DNA of 38,693 bases from Alphaproteobacteria bacterium (GTDB taxonomy: Bacteria > Pseudomonadota > Alphaproteobacteria > JAOXRX01). The position numbers and the translations under genes were made by a program. Under the pieces are notes generated by a model that was given only the letters and a program-made list of their open reading frames with translations, searched no databases and was not told the origin of the DNA. Numbering within the stretch: the first letter of the stretch is position 1; each line of letters opens with the position of its first letter. Positions 31,543 to 38,693 of this stretch are shown here, piece by piece. The stretch lies in NCBI GenBank assembly GCA_025800285.1, contig JAOXRX010000095.1:1-38693 (forward strand), written 5' to 3'.

Positions 31543-31956
31543 ATGAAAATTGAAGAACTATTATTTGACTGTAGTGATGTTGTCGCAGAAATGCATAAGA
31601 GCTGCTTCGAAAAATGCTGGAGTTCAGAGCAGTTCTCAAATCTTTTAAAAAACCCATTTAATAAAATTTTTATAGCATGTGATGAAAATAAACCTTTAGG
31701 TTTTATCATGGTGCAAAAAATAGAAGATGAGGCAGAAATAATTACAGTATGTGTTCTTCCAGAGTATAGAAAACAAGGAATTGCTCAGAAATTAATAGAA
31801 AATATAACATCTAATAAAGTTTTTTTAGAAGTAAATATAAAAAACACTCCTGCCATAAATCTATATAAAAAATTAGGCTTTAAAACTGAAAGAATAAGAA
31901 AAAAGTATTATAATAATAATGATGATGCTTTAATAATGGTTAAGGAAAACAAATAA
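31543..31956 (+). CDS. rimI: ribosomal-protein alanine N-acetyltransferase RimI-like (GNAT)
   Basis: This 137-residue GNAT protein has the acetyl-CoA pyrophosphate loop VLPEYRKQGIAQKL and the conserved LEVNIKNTPAINLYKKLGF near the C-terminus, typical of RimI. RimI acetylates the N-terminus of S18, and its gene commonly follows tsaB. I use the ATG at 31543 (one base after tsaB) rather than an in-frame TTG at 31531. The Shine-Dalgarno AAGGA is about 12 bases upstream. Confidence 0.88.
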   Translation: MKIEELLFDCSDVVAEMHKSCFEKCWSSEQFSNLLKNPFNKIFIACDENKPLGFIMVQKIEDEAEIITVCVLPEYRKQGIAQKLIENITSNKVFLEVNIKNTPAINLYKKLGFKTERIRKKYYNNNDDALIMVKENK

Positions 31957-33800
31957 TGAAAAAGAATTTTTTATTTTTATTAATGTTTGTATTTTTGAGC
32001 TTTAACTCTTTTGCGGAAGAGTTAAAAAAAGTAAATTCTTTTGCAAGTTTTGGTGAGCCTATTTATAAAGATTTTAAACATTTTAATTATGTAAATCCAA
32101 AAGCTAGAAAAGGCGGTAAAATAACCTTAGGGGCTTATGGGACTTTTGATAATTTAAATCCTTATATATTAAAAGGACAGACTCCGTCTGGACTGTCTAT
32201 GACTACAGATTCTTTAATGGAATCTTCATCTGATGAGCTTATGGCAGTTTATGCTAAAATAGCAGAGTATGTAGAGTTTCCTAAAGATATTTCTTATGCA
32301 ATATTTTTTATAAATCCATTAGCAAAATATAATAATGGAGATTCTATAACAGCAAGTGATTTCAAATTCTCATTTGATATGATGAATAAATATGGAGCTC
32401 CGTTTCTTCAAAATTTTTATAAAAATATAAAGTCAGTAGAAGTGTTATCAGATTTAAAAATAAAGTTTAATTTTGTTAATAAGAATAAAAGACAGAATAT
32501 TATAATAGCATCATCTTTTACTCCTGTGTCAGAAGTTTTTTGGAAAGGTAGAGACTTTTCTAAAATAACATTAGATGTTCAGCCTTCATCAGGAGCTTAT
32601 AAAATAAAATCTATTGATGCAGGAAGAAGTATAGTTTATGAAAGAAATAAAAATTATTGGGCTAAGGATTTAAATATAAATATTGGTAAAAATAATTTTG
32701 ATGAAATTAAGTATGATTACTATAAAGATGAAGAGGTTATGTTTGAGGCTTTTAAAGCTGGTAAAATTGACTTTAGAATTGAGAATAAAGCTTCTCGATG
32801 GGTTAATGGTTATGATCTTCCCGCAGTTAAAAAGAATAAGATAATTAGAGCTGAGATAAATCAAAATACTCCAATGGGGTTGCAAGGAATATTTTTTAAT
32901 ACTAGAAAAGATAAACTGCAAGATGTAAAAGTTAGAAGAGCTTTAGAGAAGTTATTTAATTTTGAATATATTCAAAAGAATTTATTAAACGGCAAGTATA
33001 GAAGAAGTAAGAATTATTTTAATAATTCAGACTGGGGATATAAGCATAAAGGAGATGAGTATTTTTTGCCAACAGTTAATTCTGAAAAAGGTGTAACTCG
33101 TGCAAACAAGAGGTCAGCGATTAATCTTTTAAGAGAAGCTGGATATATTATAAAAGATCAAAAATTAATAAATGAAAAAACGGGAGAACAATTTACAATA
33201 GAATTTTTATTAATAGCGGCTTCTATGGAAAGAGTAATATTGCCTTATGTAATGGATCTAAGAAAAGTTGGAATAGATGCTAATATTAGAAAGGTTGATA
33301 CTTCTCAATATGTGAACCGAGTAAATAGTTTTGAGTTTGATGCTATTGTTGTTAACTTCTCATTTTTTGCTCCTCCTGGAGTTGAATTGTTGTCTTATTA
33401 TAGTAGTGAGTCTGCAAATATAAAAGGATCTGCTAACTATACAGGAATTAGAAGCGAAAAAATTGATTCTATTATAAAAGAAATTTTGGTTGAACAAGAT
33501 TTAAATAGATTAAAAGATAAAACAAAAATATTAGATAAAGAACTCTTAGAAGGATATTATGGAATACCTCAATGGTATAATGACAAGTCCTTTATTTCTT
33601 ATTGGAATAAGTTTAAAATCCCAAAAGTTGTTCCTAAATATGGTATAGGCTTTTTAGAAACCTGGGAGATAAAAGATGATTTGGAGCATGAAGTAATTAA
33701 TGATAGCAAAAATTATAACTATATATATAAAATGTTGGGAGTTATATTTTTAATCTCATTGTTTTTATTCATAAAAAAAGACTTAAAGAAAAACAAATAG
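31956..33800 (+). CDS. YejA-like family 5 extracellular solute-binding protein with C-terminal membrane anchor
   Basis: This 614-residue protein has a signal peptide (MKKNFLFLLMFVFLSFNSFA). It has the YejA/OppA-type SBP_bac_5 fold, seen in FASFGEPIYKDFKHFNYVNP, GGKITLGAYGTFDNLNPY and later YERNKNYWAKDL and FFNTRKDKLQDVKVRRAL. Such proteins bind peptides for ABC import. Unusually, the last 25 residues are a hydrophobic segment (about 590-606) followed by KKDLKKNK, which should anchor it in the inner membrane. No permease or ATPase genes are adjacent. It overlaps rimI by 1 base (TAATG). Confidence 0.88.
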   Translation: MKKNFLFLLMFVFLSFNSFAEELKKVNSFASFGEPIYKDFKHFNYVNPKARKGGKITLGAYGTFDNLNPYILKGQTPSGLSMTTDSLMESSSDELMAVYAKIAEYVEFPKDISYAIFFINPLAKYNNGDSITASDFKFSFDMMNKYGAPFLQNFYKNIKSVEVLSDLKIKFNFVNKNKRQNIIIASSFTPVSEVFWKGRDFSKITLDVQPSSGAYKIKSIDAGRSIVYERNKNYWAKDLNINIGKNNFDEIKYDYYKDEEVMFEAFKAGKIDFRIENKASRWVNGYDLPAVKKNKIIRAEINQNTPMGLQGIFFNTRKDKLQDVKVRRALEKLFNFEYIQKNLLNGKYRRSKNYFNNSDWGYKHKGDEYFLPTVNSEKGVTRANKRSAINLLREAGYIIKDQKLINEKTGEQFTIEFLLIAASMERVILPYVMDLRKVGIDANIRKVDTSQYVNRVNSFEFDAIVVNFSFFAPPGVELLSYYSSESANIKGSANYTGIRSEKIDSIIKEILVEQDLNRLKDKTKILDKELLEGYYGIPQWYNDKSFISYWNKFKIPKVVPKYGIGFLETWEIKDDLEHEVINDSKNYNYIYKMLGVIFLISLFLFIKKDLKKNK

Positions 33801-33846
33801 ACAAAATTAATATAATATGTTAGATATTATGATAAATTTAAAAAAA

Positions 33847-33885
33847 CAATCTAAATAAATATATAATATTTATTCTTTTAGATTG
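33847..33885 (+). terminator. AT-rich hairpin between the YejA-like gene and miaB
   Basis: CAATCTAAATAAATA and TATTTATTCTTTTAGATTG pair with a 3-base bulge. There is no T run after it, so it may be a weak terminator or an RNA end-protecting structure. Confidence 0.4.
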
Positions 33886-33956
33886 TGAAAAGCAAACTTG
33901 TTGTATATGGGGGTATAATTCAGTAAGTTTCAAGCGAAAATAAAAGGAAAAAAGAT

Positions 33957-35237
33957 ATGAAGTTCTATATAAAAACTTGGGGTTGTCAGATGAATGTCTA
34001 TGATTCTGATAAAATTGCAACAATACTTACTAAAGCTGGCTACTCATCCACAGATGATGAAAAGATAGCTAATGTTATAGTGCTTAATACTTGCTCTATC
34101 AGAGAAAATGCAAGTGAAAAATTATTCTCATTTTTGGGTAGATTAAAGAAAACAAATCCAGAAGCGATTATAATTGTTGCTGGTTGTGTCGCTCAAGTTG
34201 AACATAAAAGAATAACTAAAAATACAGTTGCTGACATTGTAGTTGGAACTCATATGTATCATAAAATACCAGAGCTAATTGCAAACCTTAAAGATGAGAA
34301 AATTGTTGATATAGAATTTAAACCTTATGAAAAGTTTGATTCTTTACCTGTAGAGCAAATATCTACAACTATGACAGGATATGTTGCTATTCAAGAAGGT
34401 TGTAATCACTTTTGTACTTATTGTATAGTTCCTTTCACAAGAGGTAGAGAATATTCTCGACCTGTAAAAGATGTTATAAAAGAAGTAGAACAATTAATTC
34501 GCGATGGTAAAAAAGAAATATTCTTATTAGGGCAAAATGTAAACTGCTATAAAGCAGAAGATGGTGATTTTGCTGATCTTTTATATGCTGTTGCAGATGT
34601 TCCTGGTGTTGAAAGGTTAAGATATATGACTTCATATCCTAGTGATATGACAGACAGAGCTATTGAAGCTCATGGTAAAATTCCAAATTTAATGCCATAT
34701 ATGCATTTGCCTGCTCAATCAGGAGGAGATGAAGTTCTTAAAAGTATGAACCGTCAATATACTCATGATGAATATATGGAAAAAATAAATCTTGTAAAAA
34801 AAGCAAGGCCAGATATAGCTATAACCTCTGATTTTATTGTTGGTTTCCCTGGTGAAACAGAAGAAGAGTTTCAAAAAACAGTTAAGCTAATTGGAGAAGT
34901 TAAATATGCAACATGTTATTCATTTAAATATTCTCCAAGACCAGTAACTCCAGCTATGAAAATGGAGCAAATTCCAGAAAAAGTAAAAGAAAGAAGGCTT
35001 GCTATTCTGCAAGAGGAAATAAAAAAATACCAAATAGAGTTTAATGAATCTTTTATTGGAAAGACTGTTAAAGTTTTAGTTGAAAAATGTGAAGATGGAA
35101 AAATCAACGGTAGAGATGAGCACTATCAATCTGTTTTTGCTGATTCTGATGATGAGAGTTTAATAGGTGAAATAGTTGAAGTTAAAATTACAGAAGCTTT
35201 TTCTAACTCGTTAAACGGTGAGTTAATCTCAAAATAA
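33957..35237 (+). CDS. miaB: tRNA-2-methylthio-N6-dimethylallyladenosine synthase MiaB
   Basis: This 426-residue radical-SAM methylthiotransferase has two iron-sulfur sites. The N-terminal UPF0004 domain has C10, C46 and C77 (TWGCQMN, NTCSIRE, AGCVAQ). The radical-SAM motif has C149, C153 and C156 (EGCNHFCTYCIVPF). A C-terminal TRAM domain binds tRNA. It adds 2-methylthio to i6A37. AAAAGGA precedes the ATG. A perfect TATAAT at 33914-33919 could be its -10 element, but I see no convincing -35. Confidence 0.95.
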   Translation: MKFYIKTWGCQMNVYDSDKIATILTKAGYSSTDDEKIANVIVLNTCSIRENASEKLFSFLGRLKKTNPEAIIIVAGCVAQVEHKRITKNTVADIVVGTHMYHKIPELIANLKDEKIVDIEFKPYEKFDSLPVEQISTTMTGYVAIQEGCNHFCTYCIVPFTRGREYSRPVKDVIKEVEQLIRDGKKEIFLLGQNVNCYKAEDGDFADLLYAVADVPGVERLRYMTSYPSDMTDRAIEAHGKIPNLMPYMHLPAQSGGDEVLKSMNRQYTHDEYMEKINLVKKARPDIAITSDFIVGFPGETEEEFQKTVKLIGEVKYATCYSFKYSPRPVTPAMKMEQIPEKVKERRLAILQEEIKKYQIEFNESFIGKTVKVLVEKCEDGKINGRDEHYQSVFADSDDESLIGEIVEVKITEAFSNSLNGELISK

Positions 35238-35240
35238 ATT

Positions 35241-35269
35241 TTGACTTACTTTCAAATATATTTTATATA
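35241..35269 (+). promoter_or_regulatory. promoter of recO, predicted leaderless start
   Basis: TTGACT (35241-35246), a 17-base spacer and TATATA (35264-35269) are followed by 7 bases and the ATG at 35277. There is no Shine-Dalgarno sequence. A TATAAT two bases later would need a 19-base spacer. Confidence 0.65.
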
Positions 35270-35276
35270 ATACATT

Positions 35277-35999
35277 ATGAATATAGAAGATGAAGGTATA
35301 ATTATAAATGTTTCTCACTATAGTGAGAGCTCAGCTATAGTTAATATTTTAACTAAGAATCACGGAAGAATGTCTGGGCTGTTGAAAGGAGCTTTTAAAA
35401 AGAAGGCAGGTTTAATACAACCTGGAAATCATATAAGCTTTTCTTGGCGAGCAAAAAATGAAAACAATCTAGGAAGTTTGTATTCTGTAGACTTAATTAA
35501 AAATCATTTTGTGATGTTTATGGATGATGTATTAAGGCTTTATGCTTTGCAATCAGCTTGTTCTTTGTGTAATTTAACTCTTCCTGAGAAACATCCTTAT
35601 CCAGCTGTGTTTGATGGCTTAACTAGCTTGTTGGATTCTTTAGATATTGATGACTTTATGGCGGTTTATGTTTTTTGGGAAATGGGATTGCTGAAAAGCT
35701 TAGGGTTTGAAATAGATTTATCTCACTGTGTGGCTTGTGGTTGTGAAGATAATCTAATTTATGTTTCTCCGAAATCTGCTAAAGCTGTTTGTAAAGAAGA
35801 TGGAGAGCAATATAAAGATAAACTATTTGCTCTGCCAGAGTTTTTAATAGAAAAAAAATCTCCAAAATTGCAAGATATACTTGACGGATTGAATTTAACA
35901 GGCTATTTTTTAGAGAAAAGAGTTTTTAATACTATAAATAGAACTACTCCAGAGGCGAGAAATAGATTTATAGATAAGTTTAGAAAAGGTATGGAATAA
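35277..35999 (+). CDS. recO: DNA repair protein RecO
   Basis: This 240-residue protein has the RecO N-terminal OB-fold (EDEGIIINVSHYSESSAIVN then LTKNHGRMSGLLKGAFKKK). A helical C-terminal domain carries a Cys cluster (CVACGCEDN and a later C in AVCKEDG) that may bind zinc. RecO anneals single strands and loads RecA with RecR. Its promoter lies directly against its start codon, as for recR. parC begins right after its stop codon with no gap. Confidence 0.93.
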   Translation: MNIEDEGIIINVSHYSESSAIVNILTKNHGRMSGLLKGAFKKKAGLIQPGNHISFSWRAKNENNLGSLYSVDLIKNHFVMFMDDVLRLYALQSACSLCNLTLPEKHPYPAVFDGLTSLLDSLDIDDFMAVYVFWEMGLLKSLGFEIDLSHCVACGCEDNLIYVSPKSAKAVCKEDGEQYKDKLFALPEFLIEKKSPKLQDILDGLNLTGYFLEKRVFNTINRTTPEARNRFIDKFRKGME

Positions 36000-38234
36000 A
36001 TGGCAGAAGAATTAAACGAAAATATGCAAGATAATTTACAAACAAAAGCTTTCTCAGATATTTTATCAGAAAAATATTTGTCATATGCTTTATCTACTAT
36101 TATGTCTAGGTCTCTGCCAGATGTAAGGGATGGTCTAAAACCTGTTCATAGAAGAATTATTTATACTATGAATAAGCTAAGATTATCTCCAAATGTATCT
36201 CCAAAGAAATGTGCTAGAATTATCGGTGATGTTATGGGTAAATATCATCCACATGGTGATGCTGCTATTTATGATGCTTTAGTTAGATTGTCTCAAGATT
36301 TCTCTGTTAGATATCCACTAGTTTTTGGTCAAGGTAACTTTGGTAATATTGATGGAGACTCTGCTGCTGCTATGAGATATACAGAGGCAAAAATGACAGA
36401 TGTTGCCGAATATCTACTAGAAGGGATAGAGGATGATTGTGTTAGTACAAGAGAAACTTATGATGGGGAATTGTTTGAACCAGAGGTGTTACCTGCAAAA
36501 TTCCCTAACTTGCTAGCTAATGGATCAACTGGTATCGCTGTTGGTATGGCTACAAATATACCTTCTCACAATGTTGGAGAGTTGTGTGGAGCATTAAAAC
36601 ATTTAATAAAGAAACCTTCAGCAGAAATTGAAGAATTGCTTGAGTTTGTACAAGGACCTGATTTTCCTACAGGCGGTGTTATTACAGAAAGTAAGCAAAG
36701 TATAATTAACTCTTATAAAACTGGTAAAGGCTCTTTCAAAATTAGAGCTAAATGGGAAATTGAAAAAGGTTCAAATGGTGCTTATGAAATCATTGTTACA
36801 GAAATACCTTTTCAAGTTCAGAAATCAAAATTAATTGAAAAAATTGCTGATTTAATTAATAATAAAAAATTGCCAATGTTAGATGATATTAGAGATGAGT
36901 CAGCAGAAGATATAAGATTGGTTCTTGTCCCAAAAAGTAGAAATGTTGATCCTGATTTATTAATGGCAATGTTATTTAAAAATACGGATTTAGAATCAAG
37001 ATTCTCTATGAATATGAATGTTCTAGATGATGGTATAACTCCAAAAGTTATGAACTTAAAAGAGATACTTGTCGCATTTCTAAAGCATAGACAAAATGTT
37101 TTAATAAAAAGAAGTGCTCATAGATTGAAAAATATCAATAATAGATTAGAGTTGTTAGAAGGGTACTTAATAGCTTATTTAAATCTTGATGAAGTAATTC
37201 ATATAATTAGGACAGAAGACAAACCAAAAGAGGTTTTAATTGCTAAATTTAATTTAACAGAAAATCAAGCAGAAGCTGTTTTAAATATGAGGTTGAGAGC
37301 TCTTAGAAAACTTGAAGAGATTGAAATCAAAAAAGAGCATACTGCATTAGAAGAAGAAAAGTTAGAGTTAGAAGCTCTAATGGCTGATGAGAAAAAACAA
37401 TGGAAAGTTATCTCTACAGAAATCACTGATATAAATAAAAAATTCGGAGAAAATTCTGAGTTTGGAGCAAGAAAGTCTTTAATTACAGATGCTGTTGAAG
37501 ATATTGATGTTCCTATTGAGGCTTTCATTGAAAAAGAAAATATTACAATTTATTATTCTAAACAGGGGTGGATTAGAGCAGTTAAAGGTCATGCAAAAGA
37601 AGATGCTGTTGTGAAGTATAAAGAAGGTGATGAAGAGAAGTTTATTATTCATGCTAATACAACGAATAAAATTATTCTAATAGCAGAAAATGGTAGGTTC
37701 TATACATTGCAAGCTAACAAAATCCCTAGGGGTAAAGGTTTCGGAGAACCAATTAGAATTATGATTGATGTTGATGGTGATATCAAAATTAGTTCTATAA
37801 TGGTTCATGAGGATAATGCTAAACTCTTAGTTGTAACAACAGAAGGTAAAGGCTTTATTGTTAATGAAAACAATGTAATTGCAAGCACTAAGAATGGTAA
37901 AAATGTTGTAGGTGTTAAATCTGGAGAAAAATTAACTGTTTGTAGAAGAGTTAATGCTGAAGATGATACTATAGCTGTAGTAGGTAATAATAGAAAATTA
38001 TTATTATTCCCTATAGATGAACTGCCTGAAATGAATAAAGGTAAAGGAGTTTATTTGCAGAAATATAAAGAAGCTAAACTTTCTGATGCTAAGTCATTTA
38101 AATTAGAAGACGGTTTAACTTGGGCTATTGGTAGTAGAACTAGAACAGAAACAGAGTTACTTGCTTGGCAAGGTAAGAGAGCTTCTGTGGGTAGAATGGC
38201 TCCATCAGGATTCAATAAAAAAAATAGATTTTAA
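36000..38234 (+). CDS. parC: DNA topoisomerase IV subunit A (ParC)
   Basis: This 744-residue enzyme subunit cuts and rejoins DNA to decatenate chromosomes. The catalytic Tyr is Y127 in AAAMRYTEAKM. The N-terminal winged-helix region has PDVRDGLKPVHRRIIYTM and KYHPHGDAAIYDALVRLSQD. The C-terminal domain is a beta-pinwheel with degenerate repeats, and overall length fits ParC rather than GyrA. At the quinolone-determining positions equivalent to E. coli ParC S80 and E84 it has A88 and D92. Its ATG directly follows the recO stop, so the genes are co-transcribed. Confidence 0.93.
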   Translation: MAEELNENMQDNLQTKAFSDILSEKYLSYALSTIMSRSLPDVRDGLKPVHRRIIYTMNKLRLSPNVSPKKCARIIGDVMGKYHPHGDAAIYDALVRLSQDFSVRYPLVFGQGNFGNIDGDSAAAMRYTEAKMTDVAEYLLEGIEDDCVSTRETYDGELFEPEVLPAKFPNLLANGSTGIAVGMATNIPSHNVGELCGALKHLIKKPSAEIEELLEFVQGPDFPTGGVITESKQSIINSYKTGKGSFKIRAKWEIEKGSNGAYEIIVTEIPFQVQKSKLIEKIADLINNKKLPMLDDIRDESAEDIRLVLVPKSRNVDPDLLMAMLFKNTDLESRFSMNMNVLDDGITPKVMNLKEILVAFLKHRQNVLIKRSAHRLKNINNRLELLEGYLIAYLNLDEVIHIIRTEDKPKEVLIAKFNLTENQAEAVLNMRLRALRKLEEIEIKKEHTALEEEKLELEALMADEKKQWKVISTEITDINKKFGENSEFGARKSLITDAVEDIDVPIEAFIEKENITIYYSKQGWIRAVKGHAKEDAVVKYKEGDEEKFIIHANTTNKIILIAENGRFYTLQANKIPRGKGFGEPIRIMIDVDGDIKISSIMVHEDNAKLLVVTTEGKGFIVNENNVIASTKNGKNVVGVKSGEKLTVCRRVNAEDDTIAVVGNNRKLLLFPIDELPEMNKGKGVYLQKYKEAKLSDAKSFKLEDGLTWAIGSRTRTETELLAWQGKRASVGRMAPSGFNKKNRF

Positions 38235-38254
38235 GTTCATTTTATATGATTATT

Positions 38255-38280
38255 CGAGCCCCAGCTTTTAGCTGGGGTTT
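38255..38280 (+). terminator. terminator of recO-parC
   Basis: CCCCAGCT (38258-38265) and AGCTGGGG (38269-38276) form a stem with a TTT loop, followed by TTTT. It lies 24 bases after parC. Confidence 0.9.
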
Positions 38281-38403
38281 TCGCTCATGTACTTTTATGT
38301 ACACTTCGCTCAAAAATAATTCACCTAAAATAAGCTTACAATCTATTTTTTAATTAGGGGCTTTTTCATAATCTAAAATTTCTTAAAATCTATTCTTTTT
38401 ATT
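38281..38403. other. non-coding spacer
   Basis: I see no gene in this stretch. It holds a small inverted repeat (TGTACTTTTATGTACA near 38288-38303) flanked by CGCTC and CGCTC, then AT-rich sequence leading into the repeat cluster. Confidence 0.5.
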
Positions 38404-38440
38404 GTCATTTTGAGCGACTGCAAGGAGTCGAAAATCTTTT
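38404..38440. repeat. 5' fragment of the interspersed repeat (variant left end)
   Basis: GTCATTTTGAGCGACTGCAA followed by GGAGTCG and AAAATCTTTT matches the left end of copies 2 and 3. The right half is missing. Confidence 0.7.
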
Positions 38441-38462
38441 CACTATGCTATCTTATTCTCTC

Positions 38463-38572
38463 GTCATTCTGAGTGTAACGAAGAATCTTTTCGAGCTTGT
38501 GGAATGTGAATTTACACCCAGTAGCACAAGAAGATTCTTCACTTCCACATAACTGTGTCCGTTCAGAATGAC
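38463..38572. repeat. interspersed inverted repeat, copy 4
   Basis: This 110-base unit has perfect ends (GTCATTCTGA and TCAGAATGAC) and the same length as copy 1. The core reads CCCAGTAGCACAAGAAGATT. The open frame at 38448-38657 on the minus strand is a repeat artefact. Confidence 0.85.
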
Positions 38573-38592
38573 GGGCTGGGGAAAGTATTAAG

Positions 38593-38693
38593 GTCATTCT
38601 GAGTGTAACGAAGAATCTTTTCGAGCTTGTGGAATGTGAATTTACATCCAGTAGCACAGTGAGATTCTTCTTCGCTCTGCTAATCAGAATGAC
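38593..38693. repeat. interspersed inverted repeat, copy 5 (alternative right end, reaches window edge)
   Basis: It begins GTCATTCTGAGTGTAACG and its first 60-odd bases match copy 4 almost exactly. Its right end is CTTCGCTCTGCTAATCAGAA followed by TGAC, like the fragment at 3506. The last base of the window is the last base of the TCAGAATGAC end. Confidence 0.8.

Noticed and set aside
1-38693. tRNA, rRNA, riboswitch, integrase or insertion-sequence transposase
   Set aside because: None was recognised by reading the intergenic regions and proteins. A tRNAscan or Infernal search was not possible, so small RNAs cannot be excluded.

Overview
The window is low-GC bacterial chromosome, roughly 30% GC by eye, with dense and mostly housekeeping gene content. 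Several features point to an uncultured alphaproteobacterium. The gene at 19990-20484 encodes a DUF4167 protein, a family typical of Alphaproteobacteria. yajC-secD-secF, rpmF-plsX, tsaB-rimI and a ParC of alphaproteobacterial type agree with this. The AT bias and the T4BSS genes suggest a gut-associated or host-associated lineage, but that is inference. No plasmid, phage or integrase genes flank the secretion genes, so they appear to be chromosomal.

Layout. 1-3245: 3' end of a GLUG-repeat surface protein, rsmD, a conserved hypothetical gene, and accB-accC. 3246-3588: terminator and an interspersed inverted repeat. 3589-9359: glk, a hybrid histidine kinase with a REC/HD-GYP partner, and ettA. 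9478-14218 (minus strand): two exported helical proteins of unknown family, a GT4 glycosyltransferase, a Wzz-like protein, an XRE regulator and a GT2 glycosyltransferase. 14354-19988 (plus strand, divergent): dotI-dotH-dotG-dotF of a type IVB (Dot/Icm-like) secretion system, followed by an overlapping CaCA-family cation antiporter. 19990-22520: DUF4167 gene, a family-5 uracil-DNA glycosylase and an OmpA-like lipoprotein. 22521-22988: terminator and more repeat copies. 22989-27356 (minus strand): folD, a yggT-family gene, a small Cys/His membrane protein, secF, secD and yajC. 27518-38234 (plus strand): rpmF, plsX, glgA, recR, tsaB, rimI, a YejA-like solute-binding protein, miaB, recO and parC. 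38235-38693: terminator and three repeat copies reaching the window edge.

How the genes fit together. dotI-dotH-dotG-dotF keep the order of Legionella icmL-icmK-icmE-icmG and encode an inner-membrane protein (DotI), part of the outer-membrane core (DotH), the VirB10-like channel (DotG) and DotF. DotG carries 44 consecutive pentapeptide repeats unlike the alanine/leucine-rich ones I recall from Legionella DotG. The divergent operon opens with two signal-peptide proteins and continues without a break into surface-polysaccharide genes, which may link secretion and envelope glycans.

A second pattern is regulatory. Four genes (recR, recO, the uracil-DNA glycosylase gene and the hypothetical gene at 755-1282) lack a Shine-Dalgarno sequence and have a TTGnnn-17 nt-TATnnn promoter ending 6-7 nt before the ATG. 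This predicts leaderless mRNAs. Most other genes that begin a transcription unit have a good Shine-Dalgarno sequence.
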